64,000 bases of DNA, from assembly GCA_963771655.1 (NCBI GenBank), contig CAVYUG010000009.1, positions 412,632 through 476,631 on the forward strand, in the 5' to 3' direction. Under the pieces are notes generated by a model, which was not told where the DNA came from, searched no databases, and worked only from the letters and a program-made list of their open reading frames with translations. This document shows positions 50,034-57,492 of the stretch, piece by piece. Both the position numbers and the translations under genes were made by a program. This DNA comes from JAWVFM01 sp963771655. GTDB lineage: Bacteria > Actinomycetota > Thermoleophilia > Solirubrobacterales > 70-9. Position 1 is the first letter of the stretch; every line of letters starts with the position of its first letter.

Positions 50034-50037
50034 TGCC

Positions 50038-50319
50038 CTACCAGCCTTCGCGCCGCTCCTCGATCACCGTTTCGGCGAGACTCGGTCCCTCGATCGTCGG
50101 CCGAGGCAGATCGAAGAACCCCTCGGGCAGCTCCATCGTCCCCACCCGGATGAGCCCCTTGCGCTCGAGCTCGGCCAGATGCTCCTCGTCCGTGACGGCC
50201 GGGACGATCTTCGCGATCGGCCGGCCGTGGTCCGTGATGAGGACGTCCTCGCCGGCCCGCACCCGAGCCAGGTACTCGCTGAGCTTTGCCTTGAGCTGGG
50301 CCACACCGGTGACGATCAT
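50038..50319 (-). CDS. Phd/YefM-family antitoxin
   Basis: A 93-aa protein: MIVTGVAQLKAKLSEYLARV, RAGEDVLITDHGRPIAKIVP, the classic Phd/YefM fold, with a C-terminal toxin-binding tail (FDLPRPTIEGPSLAETVIEER). It begins at ATG 50319 and is the partner of the PIN toxin at 49599. Confidence 0.85.
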   Translation of the reverse strand: MIVTGVAQLKAKLSEYLARVRAGEDVLITDHGRPIAKIVPAVTDEEHLAELERKGLIRVGTMELPEGFFDLPRPTIEGPSLAETVIEERREGW

Positions 50320-50406
50320 GACCCATCTGATCATATCGATCTAGTCAGAATGGTCACGCTAGTCGCGCTCGACTGTGTCGACTCTGCAACGCGACGAGCT
50401 GGCGTC

Positions 50407-50691
50407 TCAGGCCGAGGCGAGCACTTCGAGCACGACCGCGCGGTTCGGCGCTGCGAGAGCGGACCGCGCGGCAGCCTCAAGCGCCTCGCCGTCCAAGCCG
50501 AAACGCCGCGCCGCGACGCCAAGGAGCTCGAGGTGGTCGGCGGGACTCAGAAGCTCCACGTTGACCGGTCGCTCTCCGGCCAGCGCGACCGTGCAGTAGT
50601 CGTCGTCGATCGCCTCAGCGCCCTCCCATTGCGCGGCCTCGATCAGATCGATCGAAAGCGCATCGGCTTCGCTGTCATAAGCGGCTCGCAT
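50407..50691 (-). CDS. DUF2283-like small protein, antitoxin candidate
   Basis: A 94-aa protein beginning MRAAYDSEADALSIDLIEAA, matching the DUF2283 N-terminal pattern YDxEADALYI. It starts at ATG 50691, overlapping the upstream gene's stop by one base (TGATG). DUF2283 genes often sit with DUF4258 genes in toxin-antitoxin-type pairs. Confidence 0.75.
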   Translation of the reverse strand: MRAAYDSEADALSIDLIEAAQWEGAEAIDDDYCTVALAGERPVNVELLSPADHLELLGVAARRFGLDGEALEAAARSALAAPNRAVVLEVLASA

Positions 50692-50906
50692 CAGATCCTC
50701 CTGCGCTCATGGACGGTAACGACGAAGTCGGGCTTGTCAACCGCAACGATCACGCGGAGGTTCCTACCTCCCCCACGGCCGGCGAAGCGCAGACGACCGT
50801 CCGGATCTTCGTCTCGTGCCTTCGGCGCCGAGCAGATGGCCTCGACGTCCTCACTCGCCAAACCGAGCCTTCGCATCTGATTGCGGGCGTGTCGCGAGAA
50901 TCGCAC
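50691..50906 (-). CDS. DUF4258-like small protein, toxin candidate
   Basis: A 71-aa protein: MRFSRHARNQMRRLGLASED then LRFAGRGGGRNLRVIVAV then FVVTVHERRRI, matching DUF4258, a RelE-like small fold with conserved basic residues. The gene precedes DUF2283 with a one-base overlap. It is the first gene of the pair, unlike the antitoxin-first order of the other modules. Confidence 0.75.
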   Translation of the reverse strand: MRFSRHARNQMRRLGLASEDVEAICSAPKARDEDPDGRLRFAGRGGGRNLRVIVAVDKPDFVVTVHERRRI

Positions 50907-51004
50907 ACGAGATCAACCCCGCCCTTTGCCTCCGCGCCCCGAGGAAATGGCCCGCCCACTGACCAGACCGTCAGGAATCGACCTCTGCGACCGACTCCCC
51001 GGTC

Positions 51005-51970
51005 ATGAATAGCTCGAACGCACCCACCAACGAAAGCCCGACCCTCTCGACCTTCCTCGCGAAGCCCCTTCGCGTCGGCGACCCCGACGTCGCCGGCAAC
51101 CTCGCCGTCTTCCCGCTCTTCGGCCCCGCGCCGACGCTCGAGTACCTGAGCTTCGCCCAGGGCCGGGCGGTCGGCGTGAGCGTCGGCGAGCTCGAGGGCG
51201 GCGCCTCCGTCAACGACCTCTTCGTCCACAACCCGGCCGACAAGCCCGTCCTTCTCTTCGAGGGCGAGGAGGTCCTCGGCGCGCAGCAGAACCGCACCTT
51301 CGACGTCCCCGTCCTCGTCGGCGCCGGCAAGAAGGCCCGGGTGCCGGTGAGCTGCATGGAGCGCGGGCGATGGGACGGCTCGCGTCACCGCGAGCGGTTC
51401 GTTCCGTCCCCGCAAACCGCCGGACCGAAGCTGCGCAGGATGAAGGCGCATTACGCGCGCAAGCTGGCCGCCGTCGGCGGCGAGGCCCGCGCCGACCAGG
51501 GCGCGGTCTGGAAGAGCATCGATGACACCTCGCGCCGGCTCGGCGCCCACTCGCCGACCGACGCGATGCACGACGTCTTCGAGTCGCGCCGCGGTGAGCT
51601 GGCCGAGGCCGCCGAGAGGATTCGCCTCCGCGAGGGACAGACCGGTGCGATCGCCGCGATCGGCGGCAAGCTCCACGTCCTCGACTACGCGAGCCGCGCC
51701 GACGTCTTCGCCGAGCTCCACGGGCCGCTCGTCCAGGGCTACGCGCTGGACGCGCTCGACGGGGCCACCGACGAGGTTGACGCCGACCCGCCCGAGACAG
51801 AGACGGCCAACGGCTTCGCCCTGCTCGCCGCCGACGCCCCGATCGGCCACCGCCGCCACGGCATTGGGCTCGGCGAGGAGATCCGTTTCGATGCAAACGG
51901 GCTCGCGGGCTCGGGTCTCGCGCATGAGGGCGAGCTCATCGCGCTGAGCGTCCACCCGGAGTCAGGCTGA
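51005..51970 (+). CDS. ARPP-1 (DUF6569-type) domain protein
   Basis: A 321-aa protein with VAGNLAVFPLFGPAPTLEYLSF, VNDLFVHNPADKPVLLFEGEEVLGAQQNRTF and a C-terminal LHGPLVQGYALDALDG. These match the ARPP-1 domain, defined as associated with ADP-ribosylglycohydrolase and rhodanese-phosphatase genes, with unknown function. The start ATG 51005 is well placed. Its stop overlaps the start of a 39-residue membrane peptide (TGATG). Confidence 0.85.
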   Translation: MNSSNAPTNESPTLSTFLAKPLRVGDPDVAGNLAVFPLFGPAPTLEYLSFAQGRAVGVSVGELEGGASVNDLFVHNPADKPVLLFEGEEVLGAQQNRTFDVPVLVGAGKKARVPVSCMERGRWDGSRHRERFVPSPQTAGPKLRRMKAHYARKLAAVGGEARADQGAVWKSIDDTSRRLGAHSPTDAMHDVFESRRGELAEAAERIRLREGQTGAIAAIGGKLHVLDYASRADVFAELHGPLVQGYALDALDGATDEVDADPPETETANGFALLAADAPIGHRRHGIGLGEEIRFDANGLAGSGLAHEGELIALSVHPESG

Positions 51971-52089
51971 TGCCCGGCGAGAAGCTCCCGCTTTCGACGA
52001 TCGTCATCGGCGTCACGGTCAACGTGATCGCGATCGCGATCGTGGTGCTGGTCGCCGCGGGCGTGCTCTCGCCCTGGTTCCTGCTCTAG
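51970..52089 (+). CDS. 39-aa single-helix membrane peptide
   Basis: ATG 51970 overlaps the ARPP-1 stop (TGATG). The product reads MPGEKLPLSTIVIGVTVNVI, then AIAIVVLVAAGVLSPWFLL, a single transmembrane helix with a short charged N-terminus. Third positions are GC-biased and the overlap with the upstream stop and with the convergent toxin stop (CTAG) supports a real gene. The function is unknown; it may anchor the ARPP-1 protein. Confidence 0.65.
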   Translation: MPGEKLPLSTIVIGVTVNVIAIAIVVLVAAGVLSPWFLL

Positions 52090-52493
52090 ACGGCGACGAC
52101 CTCGACCAGATCTTCGAGGCCGCGGAGGTCGTCCGGGTTGCGCGTGTAGAGCGGCAGCTCAGCCGCCAGCGCCGTCGCGGCGATGAGCAGGTCGACCGCG
52201 CGCCGGCCCCGCGCCCTCCGCCCACTGCCGGCGACCGCGGCGTAGACCCGGCCGAAGGCGCGAGCCGCGCCGGCGTCGAACGGGAGCGGATCGAATGTCG
52301 CCTCGGTGCGCTGGAGGCGCTCCTGGCGCCGCGCCCGCTCGGCGGCGTCGCCGGTCGCGTGCGGGCCGGCGGCCAGCTCGGCGAGGGTGACGGCGGAGAT
52401 CGCGAGCTCTGCCGGTAAGCGCTCGGCATCGACCTCCTCGAGCGCGATCACGATTGAGGTGTCGAGCAGCCCGCGCGCGTGAGATTCAGCCAC
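52086..52493 (-). CDS. PIN-domain toxin (VapC-like), third
   Basis: A 135-aa PIN nuclease: GLLDTSIVIALEEVDAERLP with the first Asp, ISAVTLAELAAGPHAT, and the late block RRAVDLLIAATALAAELPLYTRNPDDLRGL. Its start is GTG 52493, overlapping the antitoxin's last codons by eight bases. It shares a CTAG stop with the convergent 39-aa peptide. Confidence 0.88.
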   Translation of the reverse strand: MAESHARGLLDTSIVIALEEVDAERLPAELAISAVTLAELAAGPHATGDAAERARRQERLQRTEATFDPLPFDAGAARAFGRVYAAVAGSGRRARGRRAVDLLIAATALAAELPLYTRNPDDLRGLEDLVEVVAV

Positions 52494-52740
52494 GCGGGGT
52501 GGCGTCCTGGTCGAGCGCGCGGTCGATGTCCGCTCGGAAGCGCGCCGGCGCGATCGCACCGGCGCCCTGGAATGCCGCGACCGCGGACTCGACGGCCACG
52601 AACCGGCGCGTTCGAGCAGGGGCAAGCTCGCCGACGGGCACGCCGTTGCGCGTGACCGTGAATCGCTCCCCGCGGTCGAGGGCGCGCATGATCTCGCCGC
52701 TTTGATTGCGAAGCTCGCGCTGGGTGATCCGCCGCGTCAT
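52486..52740 (-). CDS. Phd/YefM-family antitoxin, second
   Basis: An 84-aa protein: MTRRITQRELRNQSGEIMRA, then LDRGERFTVTRNGVPVGELAP, a Phd/YefM fold, with a C-terminal tail ending RADIDRALDQDATPRG. It is the partner of the toxin at 52086 with overlapping genes. Confidence 0.87.
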   Translation of the reverse strand: MTRRITQRELRNQSGEIMRALDRGERFTVTRNGVPVGELAPARTRRFVAVESAVAAFQGAGAIAPARFRADIDRALDQDATPRG

Positions 52741-52777
52741 GACTTGATCGTAGCACAGGTGCTACACACAAGCGCCC

Positions 52778-53191
52778 TCACGGAACCAGTTCGAACGCGT
52801 CGACGTGACGAGGGCGCACGACGCCGAAGTGGCGCCGATCGAGAGTGGCGACGGTCGTGATTCCGCGACGCTCGGCTACGGCTACGACCGATGCGTCCAC
52901 GGTTCCCAGCGGAAGGTCGCGGTAGGCGCCGATGAGCTCAGCGATCCGCTCGAGGTCGGGCGGATCGACCGGTTCCAGAATGAGCTCGCCGCCGGCGAGG
53001 GAGAAGAGCAAACGGATCTCCGCCTCCAGGCCGACCCCGCGGCCAAGAAGGTGCGCGATCTCAGCGAGACAGAGCGCGGGCAGCAGGAGGGGTCCCGATT
53101 GCCCTTCCAGAAACTCGACGCACCGCCGATGGGCACGATCCCCGGCGTCGAGAACGGCAACGACCGGACTCGAATCGACTACGAGCGCGAC
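52778..53191 (-). CDS. PIN-domain toxin (VapC-like), fourth
   Basis: About 137-aa PIN nuclease: VVDSSPVVAVLDAGDRAHRR with the first Asp, LCLAEIAHLLGRGVGLE, and late GTVDASVVAVAERRGI with DRRHFGVV. Start codons in the toxin frame near 53191 are absent (GTC GCG CTC GTA), so either the start is affected by a sequence error or translation begins inside the antitoxin frame. The upstream antitoxin is also frameshifted. Confidence 0.75.
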   Translation of the reverse strand, partial: VALVVDSSPVVAVLDAGDRAHRRCVEFLEGQSGPLLLPALCLAEIAHLLGRGVGLEAEIRLLFSLAGGELILEPVDPPDLERIAELIGAYRDLPLGTVDASVVAVAERRGITTVATLDRRHFGVVRPRHVDAFELVP

Positions 53192-53428
53192 TCGGCTGCC
53201 TCCGCCGCGATCACGTCCGGCAGGATCTCTTCCATCCGCTCGGCCAAGTCGGTCCGCCCGCTTCGGAAGGAGCCGGCGGCCGCGGCGAGCAGGGGCCGGC
53301 GGCTCCCGAGATGAGCCTCGAGCGCCTCGCGAGTGATAAAACTCGCTGATCGTGGTCCCGCGCCTCTGCGCCTCGTGCCGCAGGCGCGCGTCGAGCGCCT
53401 CGGGGATCTTCACGGTCGTGCGCTTCAT
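53179..53428 (-). CDS. ribbon-helix-helix antitoxin (one frameshift)
   Basis: MKRTTVKIPEALDARLRHEAQ then RRGTTISEF, after which one extra T in TTTT (about 53335-53338) shifts the frame; it resumes as ITREALEAHLGSRRPLLAAAA, TDLAERMEEILPDVI and stops at TAG 53179-53181. The ribbon-helix-helix part is clear. It is the expected partner of the PIN toxin immediately downstream. Confidence 0.72.
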
Positions 53429-53443
53429 GGTATGCCAGCATAC

Positions 53444-53659
53444 TCACACAGGCGCCGTCGCGCTTCTGACGTCGACCGGTCCCGCGGGCCCGACCTCGAT
53501 CTCGATCGCGACCTTCCGGTCATGCCAGAGAAAGACGATTCGCTTGGGATCGACCTCGTAGCGGATCTGGTCGGGCTGCTGCATGCCTTCCTCCCAGAGG
53601 AGGTTTCGGAAGTGGCATTCCACCTGGATCGGGGTCGGGTTCTCGGGTAGCTCGGCCAT
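53444..53659 (-). CDS. small conserved hypothetical protein
   Basis: A 71-aa protein: MAELPENPTPIQVECHFRNL, then WEEGMQQPDQIRYEV then FLWHDRKVAIEIEVG. It has a plausible start at ATG 53659 and is well formed. Small proteins with this I-x-FLW pattern are seen elsewhere as free-standing genes; no function is known. Confidence 0.6.
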   Translation of the reverse strand: MAELPENPTPIQVECHFRNLLWEEGMQQPDQIRYEVDPKRIVFLWHDRKVAIEIEVGPAGPVDVRSATAPV

Positions 53660-53826
53660 CGCGTGAGCGTTTCTGGTTGCGATTCAGCGATGGCGCGCAG
53701 ATCGCGCCAATTCCTTGCCGGCTCCGCGTCAAGTCGAAGACAGCCGCCGGGACGCGACTCCGGTGAGCCCTACCGCCGATACTCCGCGGGGATGCGTGAG
53801 CGCCGCAGCCGCAGAGGTTCATCAAG

Positions 53827-54546
53827 GTGACGGCCGCCCTCGGCTGGGGCACGCTCGCGGCCTCGTCCCTCGTCATCGGTGCGCTTCTCGGCATCGCCCG
53901 GCCCTGGCCGCGGCGGCTGATCGGGCTCGTGCTGGCGTTCGGAGCGGGGGCGCTGATAAGCGCCGTCAGCTTCGACCTCGCGCAGGAGGGCACGAGGATC
54001 GGCGATCCGGCCGTCGTGGCCGTGGGACTCGGTTTCGGCGCCATCACCTACTTCACGCTCGATCGCAGGCTGGAGCGACGGGGGCGGAGCTCGAGCGGCG
54101 GGGAGTCGGGCGGCGACGGCGGCTCGGCGCTGGCGCTGGGGGCTTTTCTCGACGGCATTCCCGAGCAGCTCGTGCTCGGCATCGGCATCGCGACCGGCGC
54201 GGGGGTCAGCGTCGGCCTGCTCGTCGCGATCTTCGTCTCCAACCTGCCGGAGGCGATCGGCTCGGCGACGGACATGCGCGCGGCGGGCACCGCCGCGACG
54301 ACGATCCGGCGCCTCTGGCTCCTCGTCGCGCTGGCCTGCGCTCTCGCCAGCGTGATCGGCTACGCGATCGCCGACGCTGTCTCGGGAAACGGCCAGGCCG
54401 CTGCCGACGGGTTTGCGGCCGGCGCTCTTCTCGTGATGCTGATCGACTCGATGATCCCGGAGGCGGTTCGCAAGGGCGGCGACGTCTCAGGCCTCGTCAC
54501 CGTGCTCGGGTTCGCGCTCGCCGCCGGGCTGTCGAACCTCACCTGA
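53827..54546 (+). CDS. ZIP-family metal transporter
   Basis: A 239-aa protein with eight helices in the ZIP layout. Metal-binding helices contain AFLDGIPEQLVLG and VSNLPEAIGSATD (variants of the H/D-N-x-P-E motifs). It would import Zn or other divalent metals. Start GTG 53827. It is not adjacent to any zinc regulator, though zinc-binding proteins are common in this island. Confidence 0.85.
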   Translation: MTAALGWGTLAASSLVIGALLGIARPWPRRLIGLVLAFGAGALISAVSFDLAQEGTRIGDPAVVAVGLGFGAITYFTLDRRLERRGRSSSGGESGGDGGSALALGAFLDGIPEQLVLGIGIATGAGVSVGLLVAIFVSNLPEAIGSATDMRAAGTAATTIRRLWLLVALACALASVIGYAIADAVSGNGQAAADGFAAGALLVMLIDSMIPEAVRKGGDVSGLVTVLGFALAAGLSNLT

Positions 54547-54597
54547 GCCCGGCGCGCTGTCAGCTTCGGCGCGCCCGCAGCGACCTCCCTCTCGTGG

Positions 54598-55206
54598 ATG
54601 AATTCGAAGACGATCTCGAAGAGCTTCTTGAACGACAACGGCGACGAGGGCCGGCCGGAGCCCCCGAGCTTCCGGGCCACGATCCGCCGCGGGCGGATCA
54701 TGCTCACGAGCTGGGCGCCGTGGGTCGCGAGGAACGGCCCCTACACCAACCTCCTGCGGGAGCGCGCGAAGGCCGGCGTCACCATCGCCGACCTCACCCA
54801 CGTCGGTGACGACGACGAGGAGCTCGCGGTCCGCTTCTACGCCGAGGGAGGCGATCGCGAGGAGGCGGAGGGAGCCCTGCTCGAGTGGGCCCGGGCGGTC
54901 GGCTACCGCCGGGTCTGGCTTCCGGATCGGATCGAGGAGATCGAGCCCGAACCGGGGGATTTCGGCACCGCCGCCGTCCGCTGCCCCTCCTGCGGGGTCA
55001 AGTGGGAGGACTCGAGCCCCGAGTTCTGGCTCGCGATCCGAAGGGACCGCGTGTTTCCCAGGTGGTGCCTCATCTGCGGATGGGAGCTCCCTCAGTGGAC
55101 GGTCGATCGCCCGCGAGCGCGCTCCCGCAGGCACGTCGACCGCGGTTCGCCCGAGAGCTGGCACGCGGCGCGCCGGCGAGACAGGACCCGGCAGAGGGAG
55201 GGCTGA
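54598..55206 (+). CDS. zinc-ribbon protein of unknown function
   Basis: A 202-aa protein with a C-terminal zinc ribbon (CPSCGVKWEDSS then WCLICGWELPQW), and an N-terminal domain including TSWAPWVARNGPYTNLLRER and VGYRRVWLPDRIEEIEPE. An alternative start GTG 54594 gives DEFEDDLEELLERQRRRG, a more protein-like start, and would need one base change to join the main frame near 54650. So the N-terminus may carry an indel. Four bases separate it from the next gene. Confidence 0.62.
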   Translation: MNSKTISKSFLNDNGDEGRPEPPSFRATIRRGRIMLTSWAPWVARNGPYTNLLRERAKAGVTIADLTHVGDDDEELAVRFYAEGGDREEAEGALLEWARAVGYRRVWLPDRIEEIEPEPGDFGTAAVRCPSCGVKWEDSSPEFWLAIRRDRVFPRWCLICGWELPQWTVDRPRARSRRHVDRGSPESWHAARRRDRTRQREG

Positions 55207-55209
55207 GGG

Positions 55210-55494
55210 GTGCGAGTGTGGCTGCGGGTCGGCCGCGGCTGGGGCGTCTCCCTCGGCTTCTGGGGGACGCTCCTCTACCTCGTCGGCTGGCTGATGTTCG
55301 CGATGCTCGTGATCGCCGTCGCCGTTGCGGCTCTCGCCCTGATTGCAGCCCTGGCGGCCGTAGCCGCGATCGCGATCCTCGTCTCGAGCGCGTGGACCTC
55401 CCTCCGTGAGCGCGACGGCGGTTACTGGCGTCGGGTGCGTGAGCGGTTCTCGCGACTGAGGAGCGAGGCGCGGTCGCGATTCGGGCGTCGGTGA
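55210..55494 (+). CDS. small membrane protein
   Basis: A 94-aa protein: GWGVSLGFWGTLLYLVGWLM then a long Ala/Val/Leu helix (two helices in total), and a basic Arg-rich tail ending RSEARSRFGRR. It begins at GTG 55210 and overlaps the next gene's GTG (GTGA). The function is unknown. Confidence 0.7.
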   Translation: MRVWLRVGRGWGVSLGFWGTLLYLVGWLMFAMLVIAVAVAALALIAALAAVAAIAILVSSAWTSLRERDGGYWRRVRERFSRLRSEARSRFGRR

Positions 55495-55818
55495 GCGTCA
55501 GCTTCGAGGGCCCATCCGCGACTTCAGCAATGTGGAAACGGTCACGAACACCCTCGCCGAGGCATTCGATCGAATCGACGACTTCAACTCCATCCACCTC
55601 GGCCGCACCGAGCCGGATGCCTTCGTCGAGGCGATCCGCTGCCTGCAGGAGTCGGTCGGGCTCGACGACGACGGCCGCGAGCTTCTCGCCATCGCGCCTG
55701 CCGAGAGCTCCCGATCCCCGAGGGCTGTCACGGAGGCGTCCTCCTGGGCGTCGTCATCGGCCTGATGGCGGCGCAGCTCGCGGCCGAGAGCGATGGCGAG
55801 GTCGCCGTCAGTGGTTAG
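55491..55818 (+). CDS. small unknown protein (two single-base deletions)
   Basis: Starting at GTG 55491, which overlaps the previous stop, the reconstructed sequence reads VSVSFEGPIRDFSNV, ETVTNTLAEAFDRIDDFNSI, RCLQESVGLDDDGRELLAIA and, after a second shift near 55706, LPIPEGCHGGVLLGVVIGLM to TAG 55818. The changes near 55507 and 55706 are one base each, so the gene is probably intact in reality. No family is recognised. Confidence 0.5.
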
Positions 55819-57371
55819 CCTCGCCGCGAGCGCCGTGGCAGCCGAGCCGATCCGCCTCGTCCCGACCGACTTCTTCGCGCCTCCTTCGCCCGTCGGAGTG
55901 CGAGCTTCGCGTCTGGCTTCGCGCCCAGGGCGTCGAGGAGGCGCCGCCCGGCCCCTACACCGAGGTCCTCTTCCGCCTCGGCGCCGAGCACGAGCGCCGC
56001 CACCTCGCCCGCTTCCCGAACGCGGTCGACCTCGGCGAGCTCGACATCGACGAGCGCGTCGAGCGCACCCGCGAGGAGCTCGAGCGCGGCGAGCGCGTCA
56101 TCTACCAGGGCGCCCTCCGCGCCGAGACCGAGCTCGCCGGCCAGCCGGTCGAGATCGTCGGCGTCCCCGACTTCATGCTCCCCGCCCGCCGCGGCTACGC
56201 GATCCGCGACTCGAAGCTCGCCCGCCGGATCGGCAACGGCGCCCATCCGCGAGATCACCCTCCAGCTCGCCACCTACGCCTGGCTCTACGAGCAGACGCT
56301 TCGGCGAGCCGCCGATCGCCCTCCAGGTCCACAACGGCATCGGCGAGATCGTCGACGTCCCCTACGAGGGCGCCGACGACGCGCTCGCCGACGCTCGAGC
56401 GGATCCTCCGCATCCGCCTCGCCGAGCGAGGCGCCGCGCGAGACCGTCGGCATGTCGAAGTGCTCGGGCTGCGGCTTCTTCGACCGCTGCTGGCCGGCGG
56501 CGGTCGAGCAGCACTCGATCGGCCTCCTGCCGTGGGTCGACCGCGGCCTCATCGGCGAGCTCGAGGCCCAGGGCGTCGAGACCTACGACCAGCTCCTCGA
56601 GCGCTTCGACGCCGAGTCGCTCGCCGAGCTCGAGCGCCCCTGGGGCAAGGGCCGCGCGCCGGTCGGCGCCGCGCGCCGAGCGGATCCTCGTCAGCGCCCG
56701 CGCCCTCGCCGAGGACGCGGCCGATCGTCCTCAAGCCGCCGGCGATCCCCGAGCACCCGAGCTACGTCATGTTCGACCTCGAGGGCCTCCCCCAGCAGCT
56801 CGACGAGCTCGAGAAGATCTACATCTGGGGGATGCAGGTCTTCGGCGAGCGGCCGGGCCCGTTCCGCGCCGGCGTCGCCGGCTTCGGCCGCGACGGCGAC
56901 CGCGCCGGCTGGCACGCCTTCCTCGCCGAGGCCGAGGCGATCTTCGCCGAGCACGGCGACATCCCGTTCGTCCACTGGGCGAGCTACGAGCTGGCGAAGA
57001 TCAACCTCTACCTCAGCCGCTACGGCGACCGCGACGGCATCGCCGAGCGCGTGAAGCGAAACCTCCTCGACCTCCTGCCGATCACCTACGAGTCGGTCGC
57101 GCTGCCGGCCTCGAGCTACAGCCTCAAGACGGTCGAGCTGTTCGCCGGCTACGAGCGCCAGCTCGAGGAATCGGGCGGCGAGTGGTCGATGGCCCGCTAC
57201 ATCGAGGCGACGGAGACGGCCGACGAGCGCGTCCGCGCCGAGATCATGGACGAGATCCTCGCCTACAACCGGGAGGATCTGGAGGCGACTTGGGCGGTGA
57301 TGAGCTGGCTTCGTGGCGAAGAGCGTTGGGGTCCAACTGATGCGCTTCGCTGGTCGCAACGAGCGAACTGA
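55793..57371 (+). pseudogene. TM0106-type RecB-like/RNase-H nuclease (several frameshifts)
   Basis: Reconstructed protein of about 520 aa. The N-terminal RecB/Cas4-like part reads CELRVWLRAQGVEEAP, VGVPDFMLPARRGYAIRDSKL and HPEITLQLATYAWLYE; a Cys cluster CSGCGFFDRCWPAA would bind an Fe-S cluster. The C-terminal domain is RNase-H-like with DEDDh-type VMFDLEGLP and the late motif EILAYNREDLEATW. At least five one-base changes fall between about 55890 and 56700, and the frame from about 56750 to the stop is clean. TM0106-family nucleases are found in diverse bacteria, possibly in DNA repair or defence. Start ATG 55793 or GTG 55811. Confidence 0.78.
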
Positions 57372-57492
57372 TCGTTTGCCGCATAACCTACGTTAGGACG
57401 GATCCCGACCAGACGCCCCGGCCTCACCCACGTCGAGGCGCGCACACATACTTGCACGCGCTCGGTCGAGTCCAAACACCTCGACCCGCGGC

